This document shows, in pieces, positions 1 through 8,773 of a stretch of DNA of 64,000 nt. The stretch is taken from positions 1 to 64,000 of the forward strand of contig JAGAOR010000015.1 in assembly GCA_017623605.1 (NCBI GenBank), written 5' to 3'. This DNA is from Clostridia bacterium. Its GTDB lineage: Bacteria; Bacillota; Clostridia; Christensenellales; Borkfalkiaceae. The position numbers were made by a program, and so were the translations under genes. Numbering within the stretch: position 1 is the stretch's first letter; each line of letters opens with the position of its first letter. The notes beneath the pieces were generated by a model. That model did no database searches. It was not told the origin of the DNA and was given only the letters and a program-made list of their open reading frames with translations.

Positions 1-215
1 GTAAAGAAAAGTGCCACAACTCACACTTTTGTCTTAAAGCATATGGGAAACCCATATCTATTTTTAAGCAAAGAAAAAGAACTTAGATTTTTGATGTCTA
101 AGTCCTTGTTTATATGTGAATTGCTCGCTTTTGTGAATTTTATTATTTGTCCATAATGTTGGTTTACGACACTATACTTTCAAATGAAAGTCGTGTGTTT
201 TGCAAAGTAAAAAAT

Positions 216-247
216 AAAGACTAACGAAAAAAATCGTTAGTCTTTTA
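216..247 (+). terminator. Rho-independent terminator-like hairpin
   Basis: A perfect 12-bp stem (216-227 with 234-245) around a 6-A loop, with T-rich sequence at and after the 3' arm. The gene it would serve lies left of the window or is a small RNA. Confidence 0.6.
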
Positions 248-377
248 TAATGTTTTAAAAAATCCCTACGGGAAGAGCGCATATTGTGTTTCCTTTTTTT
301 TATAGCCTATCAGAGGTGCAGCAAGACGAGCTTTAATTTTCGAAGAGATAATTTCTCAATCGAACATCAAACAAACG

Positions 378-416
378 AAACAGCTCCTGTGCGAAAGGAG
401 CTGTTTTTGCGTTTTG
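378..416 (+). terminator. Rho-independent terminator upstream of ruvC
   Basis: An 11-bp stem (378-388 with 396-406), 7-base loop and a T-rich tail. It separates whatever is transcribed from the left from the ruvC promoter at 448. Confidence 0.65.
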
Positions 417-447
417 GCTTCTTTTTTATCCGATTGTATCAATAAGC

Positions 448-476
448 TTGACTTTTTCCCCATTTTACGCTACAAT
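448..476 (+). promoter_or_regulatory. Sigma-A-type promoter of ruvCAB
   Basis: TTGACT at 448-453, a 17-base spacer and TACAAT at 471-476. The expected transcription start near 483 is only about 4 bases before the ruvC ATG at 487, and no Shine-Dalgarno is present. Confidence 0.65.
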
Positions 477-486
477 AAAAATAGTT

Positions 487-1074
487 ATGATTATTTTAGG
501 GCTTGATCCTGGGCTTGCAACCTTGGGGTATGGAATTATTGAAAAGGACGAACGTGGGAATTGTCGCGCGGTGGATTGCGGCGTTGTTCTCACGCCCAAG
601 GAAGAGGGTTTGCCCGTGCGTCTTGCGATGTTAGAGCAAGGGATCAACAAAATTTTAGATCAATATAAGCCCGACGAAGTGGCGGTGGAGGAATTATTCT
701 TTTCTAAGAATATCACGACGGGTATTGCGGTGGCGCACGCGCGTGGCGTTGCTTTGCTTACTTGCGTAAAGCGTTGTGGCAGGTTGTTTGAATATACGCC
801 TATGCAGATCAAGCAAGCGCTCACGGGCTACGGTAGGGCGGATAAAAAGCAAATTCAAGCGTGCGTAGCATCCCTGTTGAAGCTAAAAACCGTGCCCAAG
901 CCCGACGACGCGGCAGACGCGCTCGGCGTTGCGCTTTGCCACGCGTTTACGAGCCGTTTTGGTGAACTGTTCGCCGTGGGCAATATGACGAGAACGAAAG
1001 GCAAAAATGCCGACAAAGCCGCGGTGGCGATAATCGCCGAAGCAGAACGAAGAAGAAAGGGGAATAAGGTATGA
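487..1074 (+). CDS. ruvC: Holliday junction resolvase RuvC
   Basis: RuvC is the endonuclease that resolves four-way DNA junctions moved by RuvAB. From ATG 487 the protein is 195 aa, normal for the family, and its acidic active site is complete: D7 (LGLDPG), E68 (VAVEE), D141 and D144 (PDDAADALG). An in-frame TTG at 448 would add 13 residues, but it coincides with the -35 box and the family begins at MIILGLDPG. No ribosome site is visible, so translation is probably near-leaderless. Its stop overlaps the ruvA start (ATGA), which ties ruvC, ruvA and ruvB into one operon. Confidence 0.95.
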   Translation: MIILGLDPGLATLGYGIIEKDERGNCRAVDCGVVLTPKEEGLPVRLAMLEQGINKILDQYKPDEVAVEELFFSKNITTGIAVAHARGVALLTCVKRCGRLFEYTPMQIKQALTGYGRADKKQIQACVASLLKLKTVPKPDDAADALGVALCHAFTSRFGELFAVGNMTRTKGKNADKAAVAIIAEAERRRKGNKV

Positions 1075-1682
1075 TAGCGTATTTACAAGGCAAAGTACTC
1101 ACGGTAACGAGCGAAACGGCGATTATAGAAGTCGGGGGCGTTGGCTACGAGCTCTATTGCTCTGGTGGCGCGTTCCGTAAAATCACGGTAGGGGAAAGGG
1201 TTGAGCTATATACCTATTTACAGGTAAAAGAGGACGGTATCACGCTGTTCGGGTTTGCGAGCCCTAAGGAAAAGGAGTTGTTTTTAAAAGTCATTTCCGT
1301 ATCGGGGGTAGGACCGAAAATGGGGATAGCGATCCTAACGGGGCTTTCGGCAGACGAATTTACGCGAGCGATCGCCACGGCAGACGTGAAACGGCTTTCG
1401 GCGGTGAAGGGCTTGGGTAAAAAGACGGCGGAAAAGATCGTTTTGGAATTGCACGGAAAGATCTCGGCGGCGGAAGTAATCAGTGCAAGCGCAGATCCGA
1501 TCACGGCGGCAATGGAGCTGGGCACGGTGAGCGTATCCGCGCAGGACGAGGAGGCAATTTCCGCGCTTATGGGCTTGGGCTTTACGAAAAACGAAAGTGC
1601 GCAGGCAGTGAAGCGCGCGAGGGAGCAAGGCGCAAGCACGACGGAAGAAATCATTCGAAAAGCCCTCCAAGGTGGGATATAG
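1071..1682 (+). CDS. ruvA: Holliday junction DNA helicase subunit RuvA
   Basis: RuvA forms the tetramer that binds Holliday junctions and loads the RuvB motor. The 203-aa protein has the N-terminal OB-fold (MIAYLQGKV, GGVGYE), then the helix-hairpin-helix pair (SVSGVGPKMG and AVKGLGKKTAEKI), and a C-terminal RuvB-contact domain (EEAISALMGLGF). It starts inside the ruvC stop codon and ends 17 bases before ruvB, so it should be co-translated with both. Confidence 0.96.
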   Translation: MIAYLQGKVLTVTSETAIIEVGGVGYELYCSGGAFRKITVGERVELYTYLQVKEDGITLFGFASPKEKELFLKVISVSGVGPKMGIAILTGLSADEFTRAIATADVKRLSAVKGLGKKTAEKIVLELHGKISAAEVISASADPITAAMELGTVSVSAQDEEAISALMGLGFTKNESAQAVKRAREQGASTTEEIIRKALQGGI

Positions 1683-1699
1683 AAAGATAAGGAGCGAAT

Positions 1700-2752
1700 A
1701 TGTTTGAAGAAAACGACTACGGTGAGGAAAGCCTCGTCGTAAGCACGAAAACGGAATACGACGTGGAAGAGAACGTATTGCGCCCGAAAACGATGGCGGA
1801 TTACGTCGGTCAGCAAAAGGTGAAAGAGAATTTGGAAGTGTATATCGCGGCGGCGAAAGCGCGCGGCGAGGCACTCGATCACGTGCTGTTATACGGTCCT
1901 CCGGGGCTTGGGAAAACGACGCTTTCGCATATTATCGCAAGCGAAATGGGCGCGTCGATCAAACTCACGAGTGGACCTGCGATCGAAAGATCGGGAGATC
2001 TTGCGGCGATCTTGACCAATTTGGGCGACGGCGACGTGTTATTTATCGACGAAATCCACCGCCTGAACCGTTCGGTGGAAGAAATTTTGTATTCGGCAAT
2101 GGAGGATTACGCCCTCGATATAATCGTTGGCAAAGGACCGTCGGCGCGGAATATCCGTTTCACGTTAAACAAATTCACGCTCGTGGGGGCGACCACGCGG
2201 GTGGGTATGCTCGCCCCGCCCCTTCGCGATCGCTTCGGGATCATCAACCGTTTGGAAATTTACACGCCCGCGGAGCTACAAGAGATCGTAACCCGTTCGG
2301 CAAGCGCGTTGAATATCGCGATTGAAGAGGACGCGGCGGCAGAGATTGCCAGAAGAAGCCGCGGTACGCCGAGAATTGCGAACAGACTTTTAAAACGGGT
2401 GCGCGATTTCTCGCTCGTGAAAGGGAATGAGAAAATTACGAAAGCGGACGCGCGGTTTGCGCTTGCGCGTTTGGAGATCGACGAGCTGGGCTTAGATCAA
2501 ACGGACAGAAACCTGCTTTCCGCGCTCATTGAAAAATTTGGCGGCGGACCTGCGGGCTTGGAAACGCTCGCGGCAACGACGGGCGAGGACGCGAACACGA
2601 TTGAGGACGTATACGAACCCTACCTTTTACAGCTTGGATTTATCGCGCGCACCTCGCGCGGGCGCATTTGCCTGAAAGGCGGCTACGAGCATATGGGAAT
2701 CGAGCCGAGCTTAAAAGCGCGAAAACAAATTTCTCTCTTTGAAGAAGAGTAA
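1700..2752 (+). CDS. ruvB: Holliday junction DNA helicase motor RuvB
   Basis: RuvB is the AAA+ ATPase that drives branch migration with RuvA. The 350-aa protein shows Walker A at residues 66-73 (GPPGLGKT), Walker B at 117-120 (DEIH), the arginine-finger region (PPLRDRFG) and the C-terminal winged helix ([15 protein letters not shown]). The first 20 or so residues are an acidic leader before the conserved [12 protein letters not shown]. It is the last gene of ruvCAB; a short copy of an intergenic repeat follows it. Confidence 0.97.
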   Translation: MFEENDYGEESLVVSTKTEYDVEENVLRPKTMADYVGQQKVKENLEVYIAAAKARGEALDHVLLYGPPGLGKTTLSHIIASEMGASIKLTSGPAIERSGDLAAILTNLGDGDVLFIDEIHRLNRSVEEILYSAMEDYALDIIVGKGPSARNIRFTLNKFTLVGATTRVGMLAPPLRDRFGIINRLEIYTPAELQEIVTRSASALNIAIEEDAAAEIARRSRGTPRIANRLLKRVRDFSLVKGNEKITKADARFALARLEIDELGLDQTDRNLLSALIEKFGGGPAGLETLAATTGEDANTIEDVYEPYLLQLGFIARTSRGRICLKGGYEHMGIEPSLKARKQISLFEEE

Positions 2753-2756
2753 TTTA

Positions 2757-2790
2757 AAACGTGTATATACGTCGCAATTCGGCGTTTTAA
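2757..2790. repeat. Short copy of AACGCG-type intergenic repeat
   Basis: AAAACGTGTATATACGTCGC begins here and the copy closes with GGCGTTTT, so the ends are inverted. The first 20 bases nearly match the left end of the full copy at 23139-23260. It sits between ruvB and queA and looks like a deleted form of that family. Confidence 0.5.
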
Positions 2791-2816
2791 AGAAGAATAT
2801 AAGATAGATTGTTGAA

Positions 2817-3854
2817 ATGACAGAAAAAACGACTTACACCAAACAAGATTTTTATTACGATCTGCCCGAAGCGCAGATCGCGCAAACGCCCGCGAGCCCG
2901 CGCGATTCCTCGCGGCTTTTGGTATACGACAAAGATAAAAAAACGATTGAGGATAAAATTTTCCGCGACGTAGTCGATTATCTTCACGCGGGGGATTTAC
3001 TCGTTGTCAATAACACGAAAGTCATTCCCGCCCGCGTATACGCGAAAACGGCGCACGGTGGCGCGGTGGAAATTTTGCTTTTAAAACGGCACGATTTGCG
3101 CGTTTGGGAAGTGCTTATGCGCCCTGGAAAAAAGGGCAAGATTGGCGCGAAAATGACGGTGAATAGCGAGCTTTCGTTTACGGTGAAAGATATAACGGAA
3201 AGCGGAGAGCGGATCGTGGAATTTGAATATGACGGCGCGTTCGAGGACGTATTATCCCGTGTAGGAACAATGCCTCTTCCGCCGTATATTAAGGAAAAAT
3301 TAAAAGATCAAACGCGGTATAATACGGTGTATAGTAAGATTGACGGAAGCGCAGCCGCGCCGACGGCGGGCTTACATTTCACGCCCGAATTACTTAAAAA
3401 ATTAAAAGACAAAGGGGTTCAGATTGCGGAAGTACTTCTCCACGTCGGTTTAGGCACGTTCCGCCCCGTGAGTGAAGAGATTATTACCGATCATAAAATG
3501 CATTCGGAATATTACGAGATCGGCAAGGAAGCGGCGGAGAAGATCAACGCCGCCAAACGCGAGAAACGACGGGTGATTGCCGTGGGCACGACGTCGGTTA
3601 GAACGTTAGAGAGCGTAGCGGACGAGAACGGGTTTGTTCGCGAGCAAAAGGGGAACACGGAAATTTTTCTTTATCCGCCCTATAAAATGAAATGCGTAGA
3701 CGCGCTGATCACCAACTTCCACCTGCCCGAAAGCACCTTAATTATGCTCGTTGCGTGCTTAACGGGGCGGGAAGAAATTTTGAACGTTTATAAATATGCT
3801 GTGGAAAACGAATATAGATTTTTTTCATTCGGAGACTCCTGTTTGATTGTATAA
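2817..3854 (+). CDS. queA: S-adenosylmethionine:tRNA ribosyltransferase-isomerase QueA
   Basis: QueA transfers and rearranges the ribose of SAM onto preQ1 at tRNA position 34, giving epoxyqueuosine. The 345-aa protein is of usual length and carries the family signatures [12 protein letters not shown] near the N terminus, [25 protein letters not shown] and, near the C terminus, [15 protein letters not shown]. The ribosome site is weak (TTGAA just before the ATG). QueH, which reduces the product to queuosine, is encoded at 8809-9396, so both last steps of the pathway are in this window. Confidence 0.96.
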   Translation: MTEKTTYTKQDFYYDLPEAQIAQTPASPRDSSRLLVYDKDKKTIEDKIFRDVVDYLHAGDLLVVNNTKVIPARVYAKTAHGGAVEILLLKRHDLRVWEVLMRPGKKGKIGAKMTVNSELSFTVKDITESGERIVEFEYDGAFEDVLSRVGTMPLPPYIKEKLKDQTRYNTVYSKIDGSAAAPTAGLHFTPELLKKLKDKGVQIAEVLLHVGLGTFRPVSEEIITDHKMHSEYYEIGKEAAEKINAAKREKRRVIAVGTTSVRTLESVADENGFVREQKGNTEIFLYPPYKMKCVDALITNFHLPESTLIMLVACLTGREEILNVYKYAVENEYRFFSFGDSCLIV

Positions 3855-3940
3855 CGCGTCGAAATACTGCGTTGACGCTCGCTCACGTACTACTCGGTAC
3901 GCTCGTTTGCGTCGCCTTGTCTTTCTCGGTTCTACAACCA
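3853..3940. repeat. Diverged copy of AACGCG-type intergenic repeat
   Basis: AACGCG directly at the queA stop is followed by GCTCGTTTGCG and CGCCTTGTCTTTCTCG, which match the order of blocks in the copies at 15804-15919 and 23139-23260 (GCTCGTTTAC, CCTTGTCTTGCTCG). An internal hairpin, CGTAC...GTACG, replaces the GTTTAC...GTAAAC hairpin of the other copies. The right end is less well conserved. Confidence 0.4.
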
Positions 3941-4009
3941 AACCATATCGCTCTATCCTGTTTCCCGTAAAACTCGGGGATAGTATGTTTATAAAATAAG
4001 GGGAATAAA

Positions 4010-4369
4010 ATGAAACACAATCAATCTTTGGAAGATTATTTGGAAAGTATTTTAACGCTTGCTTGTGAAAAGCAAGTGGTGCACCGCATTGACGTAGCGA
4101 AAAAAATGAACGTATCGGGTGCGGCGGTGAATAAAGCCGTCAAAATTCTACTCGAAAAGGGGTTCGTCTACGAGGACGGCAAGCATTTATACCTCACCCA
4201 AAGCGGCAAAGCGTACGCGCAGGCAGTCTATGAAAAGCATTGTATCATTCGCGATTTTTTAACCGCGCTCGGCGTTTCCGCGCCTCGCGCCGAAGAGGAC
4301 GCTTGCCATATGGAACACCTCGTTTCCGACGAAACGTTCGCCGCTATGAAAAAATTTTTGAAAAAATAA
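4010..4369 (+). CDS. DtxR/MntR-family metal-dependent regulator
   Basis: A 119-aa winged-helix repressor of the DtxR/MntR family. The N-terminal helix has D9 and E12, followed by the HTH (IDVAKKMNVSGAAVNKAV) and the dimer/metal helices with H77, C99, E102 and H103. MntR has Glu at the C99 position; Cys-x-x-Glu-His is what iron-sensing DtxR and IdeR carry, so I infer iron sensing. It is shorter than typical MntR (about 142 aa) and lacks the SH3-like domain. It stands just upstream of feoAB, whose promoter is flanked by inverted repeats that could be its operators. A clear AAGGGG-type ribosome site precedes the ATG. Confidence 0.85.
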   Translation: MKHNQSLEDYLESILTLACEKQVVHRIDVAKKMNVSGAAVNKAVKILLEKGFVYEDGKHLYLTQSGKAYAQAVYEKHCIIRDFLTALGVSAPRAEEDACHMEHLVSDETFAAMKKFLKK

Positions 4370-4378
4370 ATCATTTTT

Positions 4379-4392
4379 TTAACCAAGGTTCA
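4379..4392. promoter_or_regulatory. Possible DtxR-family operator, upstream half
   Basis: TTAACCAAGGTTCA lies 8 bases before the feo -35 box. It shares the TTAACC-N2-GGTT core with the perfect palindrome at 4473-4488, which suggests two sites for the same protein on either side of the promoter. Confidence 0.4.
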
Positions 4393-4400
4393 TTTTTTGC

Positions 4401-4429
4401 TTGACAATGGCATAAAATGGTGATATAAT
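4401..4429 (+). promoter_or_regulatory. Consensus promoter of feoAB
   Basis: TTGACA at 4401-4406, 17-base spacer, TATAAT at 4424-4429: a perfect sigma-A consensus. A promoter this strong normally needs a repressor, which fits the neighbouring DtxR-type gene. Confidence 0.85.
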
Positions 4430-4435
4430 ACCTGC

Positions 4436-4488
4436 GTAACGTGGCAAGACGTTACAAATTTTTGGATTAAAACTTAACCGCGGTTAAG
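4436..4488. promoter_or_regulatory. Two inverted repeats in the feoA leader, likely operators
   Basis: GTAACGT (4436-4442) and ACGTTAC (4449-4455) form a 7-bp inverted repeat around 6 bases. CTTAACCGCGGTTAAG (4473-4488) is a perfect 16-bp palindrome lying between the promoter and the ribosome site. The second matches the general form of DtxR/MntR operators. Binding there would block feoAB when iron is plentiful; this is inferred from position. Confidence 0.5.
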
Positions 4489-4505
4489 AAAAGGAGTAGG
4501 AATAT

Positions 4506-4736
4506 ATGAACAAATTGTTATCAGAATTTGCGATCGGGGAGAGCGGAACGGTGGTGAAAGTAACGGGCGAGGGCGCGATTCGTCGCAGATTGTTCGATAT
4601 GGGGATCACGCCCGGGGCGCATATTTATTTCCGTAAAAAAGCGCCGCTCGGCGATCCGATCGAGATCACACTTCGCGGCTACGAGCTGACGCTTCGCAAG
4701 GCAGAAGCGGCGTTTGTGGAGATGAAATTGGATTAA
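4506..4736 (+). CDS. feoA: Ferrous iron transport protein FeoA
   Basis: A 76-aa SH3-like cytosolic protein that works with the FeoB permease. The conserved stretch GAIRRRLFDMGITPG and the C-terminal YELTLRKAEA are typical of the family. AAGGAG at 4491-4496 gives a good start. It is the first gene of the operon, 15 bases before feoB. Confidence 0.94.
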   Translation: MNKLLSEFAIGESGTVVKVTGEGAIRRRLFDMGITPGAHIYFRKKAPLGDPIEITLRGYELTLRKAEAAFVEMKLD

Positions 4737-4751
4737 AAAAGGAGAACAAAA

Positions 4752-7097
4752 TTGGATATGGAGATGTTAAGATTTGCCCTTGCGGGCAACCCAAATTCGG
4801 GGAAAACGACGTTATTTAACGCGCTCACGGGCAGTACGGCGCACGTGGGGAACTGGCCGGGTGTTACGGTAGATAAACGGGAAGGGATTTGTAAAAAGGG
4901 AAGCGAGAGCGTGCAAATTGTCGATTTGCCGGGGATTTATTCCCTTTCGCCCTATACGCCCGAAGAAGTGATTGCGAGAAATTATTTGCTCGACGAGCGT
5001 CCCGATTGTATTATCAATATCGTAGACGCAACGAATTTGGAAAGGAATTTATATTTAACGACACAGCTTTTGGAGGTAGATATTCCGATCGTTGTAGCGC
5101 TGAATATGACGGACGTACTCGAAAAGAGGGGCGACGATATTGACGAACAGGAGCTTGAAAAGCGGATCGGCGTGCCCGTGGTGGAGATTTCCGCGCTTCG
5201 CGACACGAACGTGCCGCTTCTGATAAGCCGCGCGATCGAAGCGGCGAAAACGCCGCGGGGTGCTACGAGCGTTTTAAAGGCTTCCCGTCTCTACGGCGCG
5301 ATTGAAAACGCGGAGATTGCGTTTAAACTTGCGGAAGTGGATTCGCCCTTATTCCACGCGGTGAAGCTTGTGGAGGGGGATAATTTAGAAGTGGAAACCC
5401 ACCCCAAGGAAGCGCAAGCGGCAAAAGATTTTTTGGCAAAGAATGTGAGTAGGGCTTGGGAATTTGGAAGCGATACGGAAGCAGAGATCGCCGACGCGAG
5501 ATATAAATACATATGCGAGCATTTCTCGCCAACCTTAAAGCGTAGCAGACCCGTGAAAAAGGGGGAGCTTACGAGATCGGATAAAGCAGATCGGATTTTA
5601 ACGCATAAATGGGCGAGTATTCCGCTCTTTCTCGTCATTTTATTCGCGGTGTTCCACGTAACGTTCTCGGAAAACTTTCTGTATTTAGCCACGATCATAC
5701 CCCCGTTCGGCGAACTTTGTGCCGAGCTTTCGGGCACGACGATGGGCGCGATCTTCTTTGCGGAGGGACTCAATTCCCCCGGCGCGATTTTGTTTTATGC
5801 AATGGACGCGCTCACGGCTTCGATCGGGAACGGCATACTTTCCGTTATGGAAAGTGCAAACGCAAGCGCGTGGGCAGTAGGGCTCGTGTACGACGGCATT
5901 TGGGGGGGAATTTCGGCAGTTTTGTCTTTCGTGCCGCAAATTCTCGTTCTCTTCCTTTGCTTCTCGATCTTGGAAGATAGCGGGTATATGGCGCGCGTGG
6001 CGTTCATTCTTGATCGGCTTTTCCGTCGTTTCGGGGTTTCGGGCAGAGCGTTTATGCCTATGATAATGGGCTTCGGTTGTTCGATTCCTGCTATGGCGAA
6101 CACGAGAACGCTTGCCGACGAAAAGGAACGCACGGCAACGATCCGCGTGATCCCGTTTTTCTCCTGTGGCGCAAAATTACCTATCTTAACCGCAATTTCA
6201 GGTGCAATCGTAACGTTTTTCGGGATCGGGAATGCGGAAATCATCACCTACGCTATGTATTTAGCGGGTATGGGGATCGCCTTGATTTCCTTGATTTTAA
6301 TGCGCAACACGACGATGCGCGGGGAAACGCCCCCGTTCATTATGGAGCTTCCCGCCTATCACGCGCCCCGCTTCCAAAATTTGATGATTCACCTTTGGGA
6401 TAAACTCAAACACTACGTAGAAAAAGCGTTTACTATTATTTTGGTGTCGTGTATCGTGATTTGGTTCTTGTCCAATTTCGGCTGGAATTGGAAAATGGCG
6501 GAATCTATGAACGATTCCATTCTCGCTTCGCTCGGTCAACTTATTCAGCCGATCTTCACGCCGCTTGGCTTCGGTAGTCAGCTCGGCTCGTGGGGTTGGG
6601 TGTTCGCGGTGGCGGCGGTTACGGGCTTGATTGCCAAAGAAAACGTAATCGCGACGTTCTTCTCGCTTGCTTGTGCACTGTTGACGGCGGCAGGAAGCGG
6701 TGCGTTTAGCGGACTCGAAAGCAATCCCGAGCTCCTCGCCGAACTTCTCGCGCTTCTTGGTAGCGGAGAGGGTAGCGAAGAGGGCGTTTTGGAAGCGGTA
6801 GCTATGATTTCCGCAACGGGTGCAACCGTGCCTGCGCTTTTGTCCTTTATCGTGTTCAATATGACGACGATCCCTTGCTTTGCGGCGGTGGCAACGGCGA
6901 AAGCAGAGCTTCGCAAGGGCACGTTCAAATGGACGCTTCTCTTCTGGCTTGCGGCTTCCTATCTCGCTTCTACGGCAGTTTACACGATCGGAAGTTGGTG
7001 GTGGACGGCGTTCATCTGGGCGGCGGTAATCGCAGCGGCGATTGCAGGCGTCGTGCTTTATAACAAGAAAGCCTCACAAAAGGAGAAAAGGTTATGA
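4752..7097 (+). CDS. feoB: Ferrous iron transport protein B (GTPase permease)
   Basis: FeoB imports Fe2+ through a membrane domain controlled by an N-terminal G domain. The 781-aa protein shows G1 GNPNSGKTT, G3 DLPGIYSL and G4 NMTD in the first 125 residues, a helical domain to about residue 270, then many membrane segments with the Gate repeats (CFSILEDSGYMARVAF, MGFGCSIPA). TTG 4752 is preferred because GGAG at 4741-4744 is 7 bases away; ATG 4758 or 4764 are alternatives. The stop overlaps the next small gene. Confidence 0.95.
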   Translation: MDMEMLRFALAGNPNSGKTTLFNALTGSTAHVGNWPGVTVDKREGICKKGSESVQIVDLPGIYSLSPYTPEEVIARNYLLDERPDCIINIVDATNLERNLYLTTQLLEVDIPIVVALNMTDVLEKRGDDIDEQELEKRIGVPVVEISALRDTNVPLLISRAIEAAKTPRGATSVLKASRLYGAIENAEIAFKLAEVDSPLFHAVKLVEGDNLEVETHPKEAQAAKDFLAKNVSRAWEFGSDTEAEIADARYKYICEHFSPTLKRSRPVKKGELTRSDKADRILTHKWASIPLFLVILFAVFHVTFSENFLYLATIIPPFGELCAELSGTTMGAIFFAEGLNSPGAILFYAMDALTASIGNGILSVMESANASAWAVGLVYDGIWGGISAVLSFVPQILVLFLCFSILEDSGYMARVAFILDRLFRRFGVSGRAFMPMIMGFGCSIPAMANTRTLADEKERTATIRVIPFFSCGAKLPILTAISGAIVTFFGIGNAEIITYAMYLAGMGIALISLILMRNTTMRGETPPFIMELPAYHAPRFQNLMIHLWDKLKHYVEKAFTIILVSCIVIWFLSNFGWNWKMAESMNDSILASLGQLIQPIFTPLGFGSQLGSWGWVFAVAAVTGLIAKENVIATFFSLACALLTAAGSGAFSGLESNPELLAELLALLGSGEGSEEGVLEAVAMISATGATVPALLSFIVFNMTTIPCFAAVATAKAELRKGTFKWTLLFWLAASYLASTAVYTIGSWWWTAFIWAAVIAAAIAGVVLYNKKASQKEKRL

Positions 7098-7261
7098 ACC
7101 CTATCGATATAATCATTATCATTGCGGCAGTCGCGATCGTAGGCAGTTTCGTCGGGATTGCAATTTGGCGCAAAAAAACGGGCAGAAGCAAAGGTTGCGG
7201 CTGTGGCTGTGATTGTAGCAGCTGTTTGGGGTGCCCGTCGGCAAAACAAGATAAAGAATAA
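7094..7261 (+). CDS. FeoB-associated Cys-rich membrane protein
   Basis: A 55-aa protein: one N-terminal membrane helix (IDIIIIIAAVAIVGSFVG), a short basic stretch and a tail with seven cysteines (GCGCGCDCSSCLGC). This is the layout of the small FeoB-associated proteins found at the end of Firmicute feo operons, which may handle iron on the membrane. It starts inside the feoB stop (ATGA overlap) and is followed by a hairpin terminator. Confidence 0.85.
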   Translation: MNPIDIIIIIAAVAIVGSFVGIAIWRKKTGRSKGCGCGCDCSSCLGCPSAKQDKE

Positions 7262-7264
7262 GAA

Positions 7265-7295
7265 AAACCCGCGGATGATTCGTCCGCGGGGTTTC
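7265..7295. terminator. Bidirectional terminator between feo operon and TraX-like gene
   Basis: CCCGCGGA (7268-7275) pairs with TCCGCGGG (7283-7290) around a 7-base loop. The minus-strand reading is followed by TTTTT and the plus-strand reading by GTTTC. It lies between convergent genes. Confidence 0.75.
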
Positions 7296-7296
7296 A

Positions 7297-8040
7297 TTAT
7301 AAAAGCATAGCTATACCTTGTAAAAGCGCAAGGTGTAGAGGATAGAAAATATAGAAGAAATATTTCGTTTTCCATTTGCCTTTTTCGCCGTTGTATAAAA
7401 GTAGAATGGGGATAGAAAGAAAGGCGTAAAATTCGATGCCGCCGAAAGAAAAGGCGAGCGGGATCAAACCGATCGAAAGGGTAAAAACGCGCGCGGGCAG
7501 ACAATCGAGTTTTTGTAAGAGGGTGGGGGCAGGTATGCCGCGAAAGTCGAAAACGCTCGCAAATACGGGAAGCATAATCCCCCAAAAGCCGTAATCAATG
7601 AAAAGAATTTGGCAGAGCGCGAAGTCGCAGAATGCAAGGGCTAAAAACAGCGCTACGGACAAACCCTTGTCCAATCCGTCCGCCTGTTCGTCAAAAAGCG
7701 TTTTCTTGCAAAATTGCAGAGCGTAGATCGTGAGCACGGACAGGGAAAAGGTTATGAGAATCGACATATACAGATTGCCGTCGTCGAAGAAATAATAAAC
7801 GATTTGGCAAAGCAGGGCGAGCGCAAACAATAGGCAAAAATGCTTGGTTTTGTTTTTGGTGTAGCGACAGCCCTCGGAAAGCGCGAAAGCAAAAAGGGGC
7901 ATAGAAAGTCTGCCCACGATTCGTAAAAATAAAACCTGCGGAAAGAGCATATACCCGATATGATCGACGAGCATAAGCGCCGCGGCTAAAAATTTGAGCG
8001 CGTTTGCGTTTAGAAAACGCGCTTTTTGTAACCCCTTCAT
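7297..8040 (-). CDS. TraX-family membrane protein
   Basis: A 247-aa polytopic protein with about eight hydrophobic segments. The N-terminal FLAAALMLVDHIGYMLFP, followed by RIVGRLSMPLFAFALSEGCRYT, matches the TraX/acyltransferase-like family, first known from acetylation of F-pilin. In Firmicutes these proteins are common outside conjugation loci and their substrate is unknown. There are no pilus genes nearby. It begins 1 base from the upstream gene's stop, so the two are probably one transcript from the promoter at 8726-8753. Confidence 0.75.
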   Translation of the reverse strand: MKGLQKARFLNANALKFLAAALMLVDHIGYMLFPQVLFLRIVGRLSMPLFAFALSEGCRYTKNKTKHFCLLFALALLCQIVYYFFDDGNLYMSILITFSLSVLTIYALQFCKKTLFDEQADGLDKGLSVALFLALAFCDFALCQILFIDYGFWGIMLPVFASVFDFRGIPAPTLLQKLDCLPARVFTLSIGLIPLAFSFGGIEFYAFLSIPILLLYNGEKGKWKTKYFFYIFYPLHLALLQGIAMLL

Positions 8041-8705
8041 TATTCTTCCTTCCTGCGTTGTTTTTTCTCTTTCCTTTCCTGCTTTGCGGCAAGCTTTTTG
8101 GCGGCTTTTTCCGCGCGGCTTTCCTGTACCTTTTCGTCAAGCCAAAGCCGTTGCTTTGTCTTTTCCGCCTCTGGTTCGATCTCCTCGCCTTTGAGCCGTT
8201 TGAAGAAATTGTTGGTACTTTTCACCGCTTTGCTGATCGGTTCTATATCCGCTTTCACGCCCTCGATCAAAAATTGTAGACGCGATACGACGAGCCGATA
8301 GACGATTTCCAAAAGAATTTGTAAAATGAAAGTGATGAGCATAAACGTCGTGATCAAAACGGAGAAATGATCGACGTTTGCCGTCGTAATACAAATCGTA
8401 TACACAGACATCGCGAGCGTGTATAATTTCAAAACCTGCTTGGAGCGTTTATAGACGAGGGAAACGATTTTTTTGGTGTTTTTCGCGCCTGTGCTTTCCC
8501 GCCAATACATCACGAGATAAAAAGGGAGATATCCGCCCGAGAGTACAAGCAAAACGGCGTTCACCCAAACGTTGCCCGCGCCCGCGACCAAGGCGTAAAT
8601 CAAATACGCCACGTATATACATTGCGATAATACGCTAAAAACGAATATTGCTTTTAAGAAATCGCTTTTGATTTTTTGAAGCGCAACCGTCGTATAATCA
8701 AACAT
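8040..8705 (-). CDS. Membrane protein with basic coiled-coil tail, function unknown
   Basis: I do not recognise the family. The 221-aa protein has four hydrophobic segments (about residues 15-45, 48-68, 92-110 and 118-140), a loop rich in Lys between them, and a C-terminal cytoplasmic tail from about residue 175 that is almost wholly Lys, Arg, Glu and Ala (REKAAKK-type, coiled-coil prone). It is followed directly by the TraX-like gene. A consensus promoter and AGGTG ribosome site precede it. Confidence 0.65.
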   Translation of the reverse strand: MFDYTTVALQKIKSDFLKAIFVFSVLSQCIYVAYLIYALVAGAGNVWVNAVLLVLSGGYLPFYLVMYWRESTGAKNTKKIVSLVYKRSKQVLKLYTLAMSVYTICITTANVDHFSVLITTFMLITFILQILLEIVYRLVVSRLQFLIEGVKADIEPISKAVKSTNNFFKRLKGEEIEPEAEKTKQRLWLDEKVQESRAEKAAKKLAAKQERKEKKQRRKEE

Positions 8706-8725
8706 AATTTATCACCTCACGTTTC

Positions 8726-8753
8726 ATTATAAGAATTTTTTTAAATTTGTCAA
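8726..8753 (-). promoter_or_regulatory. Promoter of the minus-strand membrane-protein pair
   Basis: On the minus strand TTGACA (8753-8748), a 16-base spacer and TATAAT (8731-8726). It is back to back with the queH promoter. Confidence 0.65.
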
Positions 8754-8773
8754 TCTATTTGAGGTGGGTTTTA

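Larger units (their letters stand above)
1..430. other. Non-coding leading region with serial hairpins
   Basis: I see no convincing gene here. The stretch holds four simple hairpins (stems at 41-47/51-57, 81-87/97-103, 216-227/234-245 and 378-388/396-406), at least two with terminator form. GTGAATTG at 115-122 and GTGAATT at 133-139 resemble the spacer of the hairpin array at 21251-21453. The 130 bases between the last two hairpins could carry a small RNA, but no family was recognised. Confidence 0.4.

Noticed and set aside
4436..4500. Riboswitch in the feoA leader
   Set aside because: The leader is short and its structure is explained by two inverted repeats of operator type; no known metal riboswitch core was seen.
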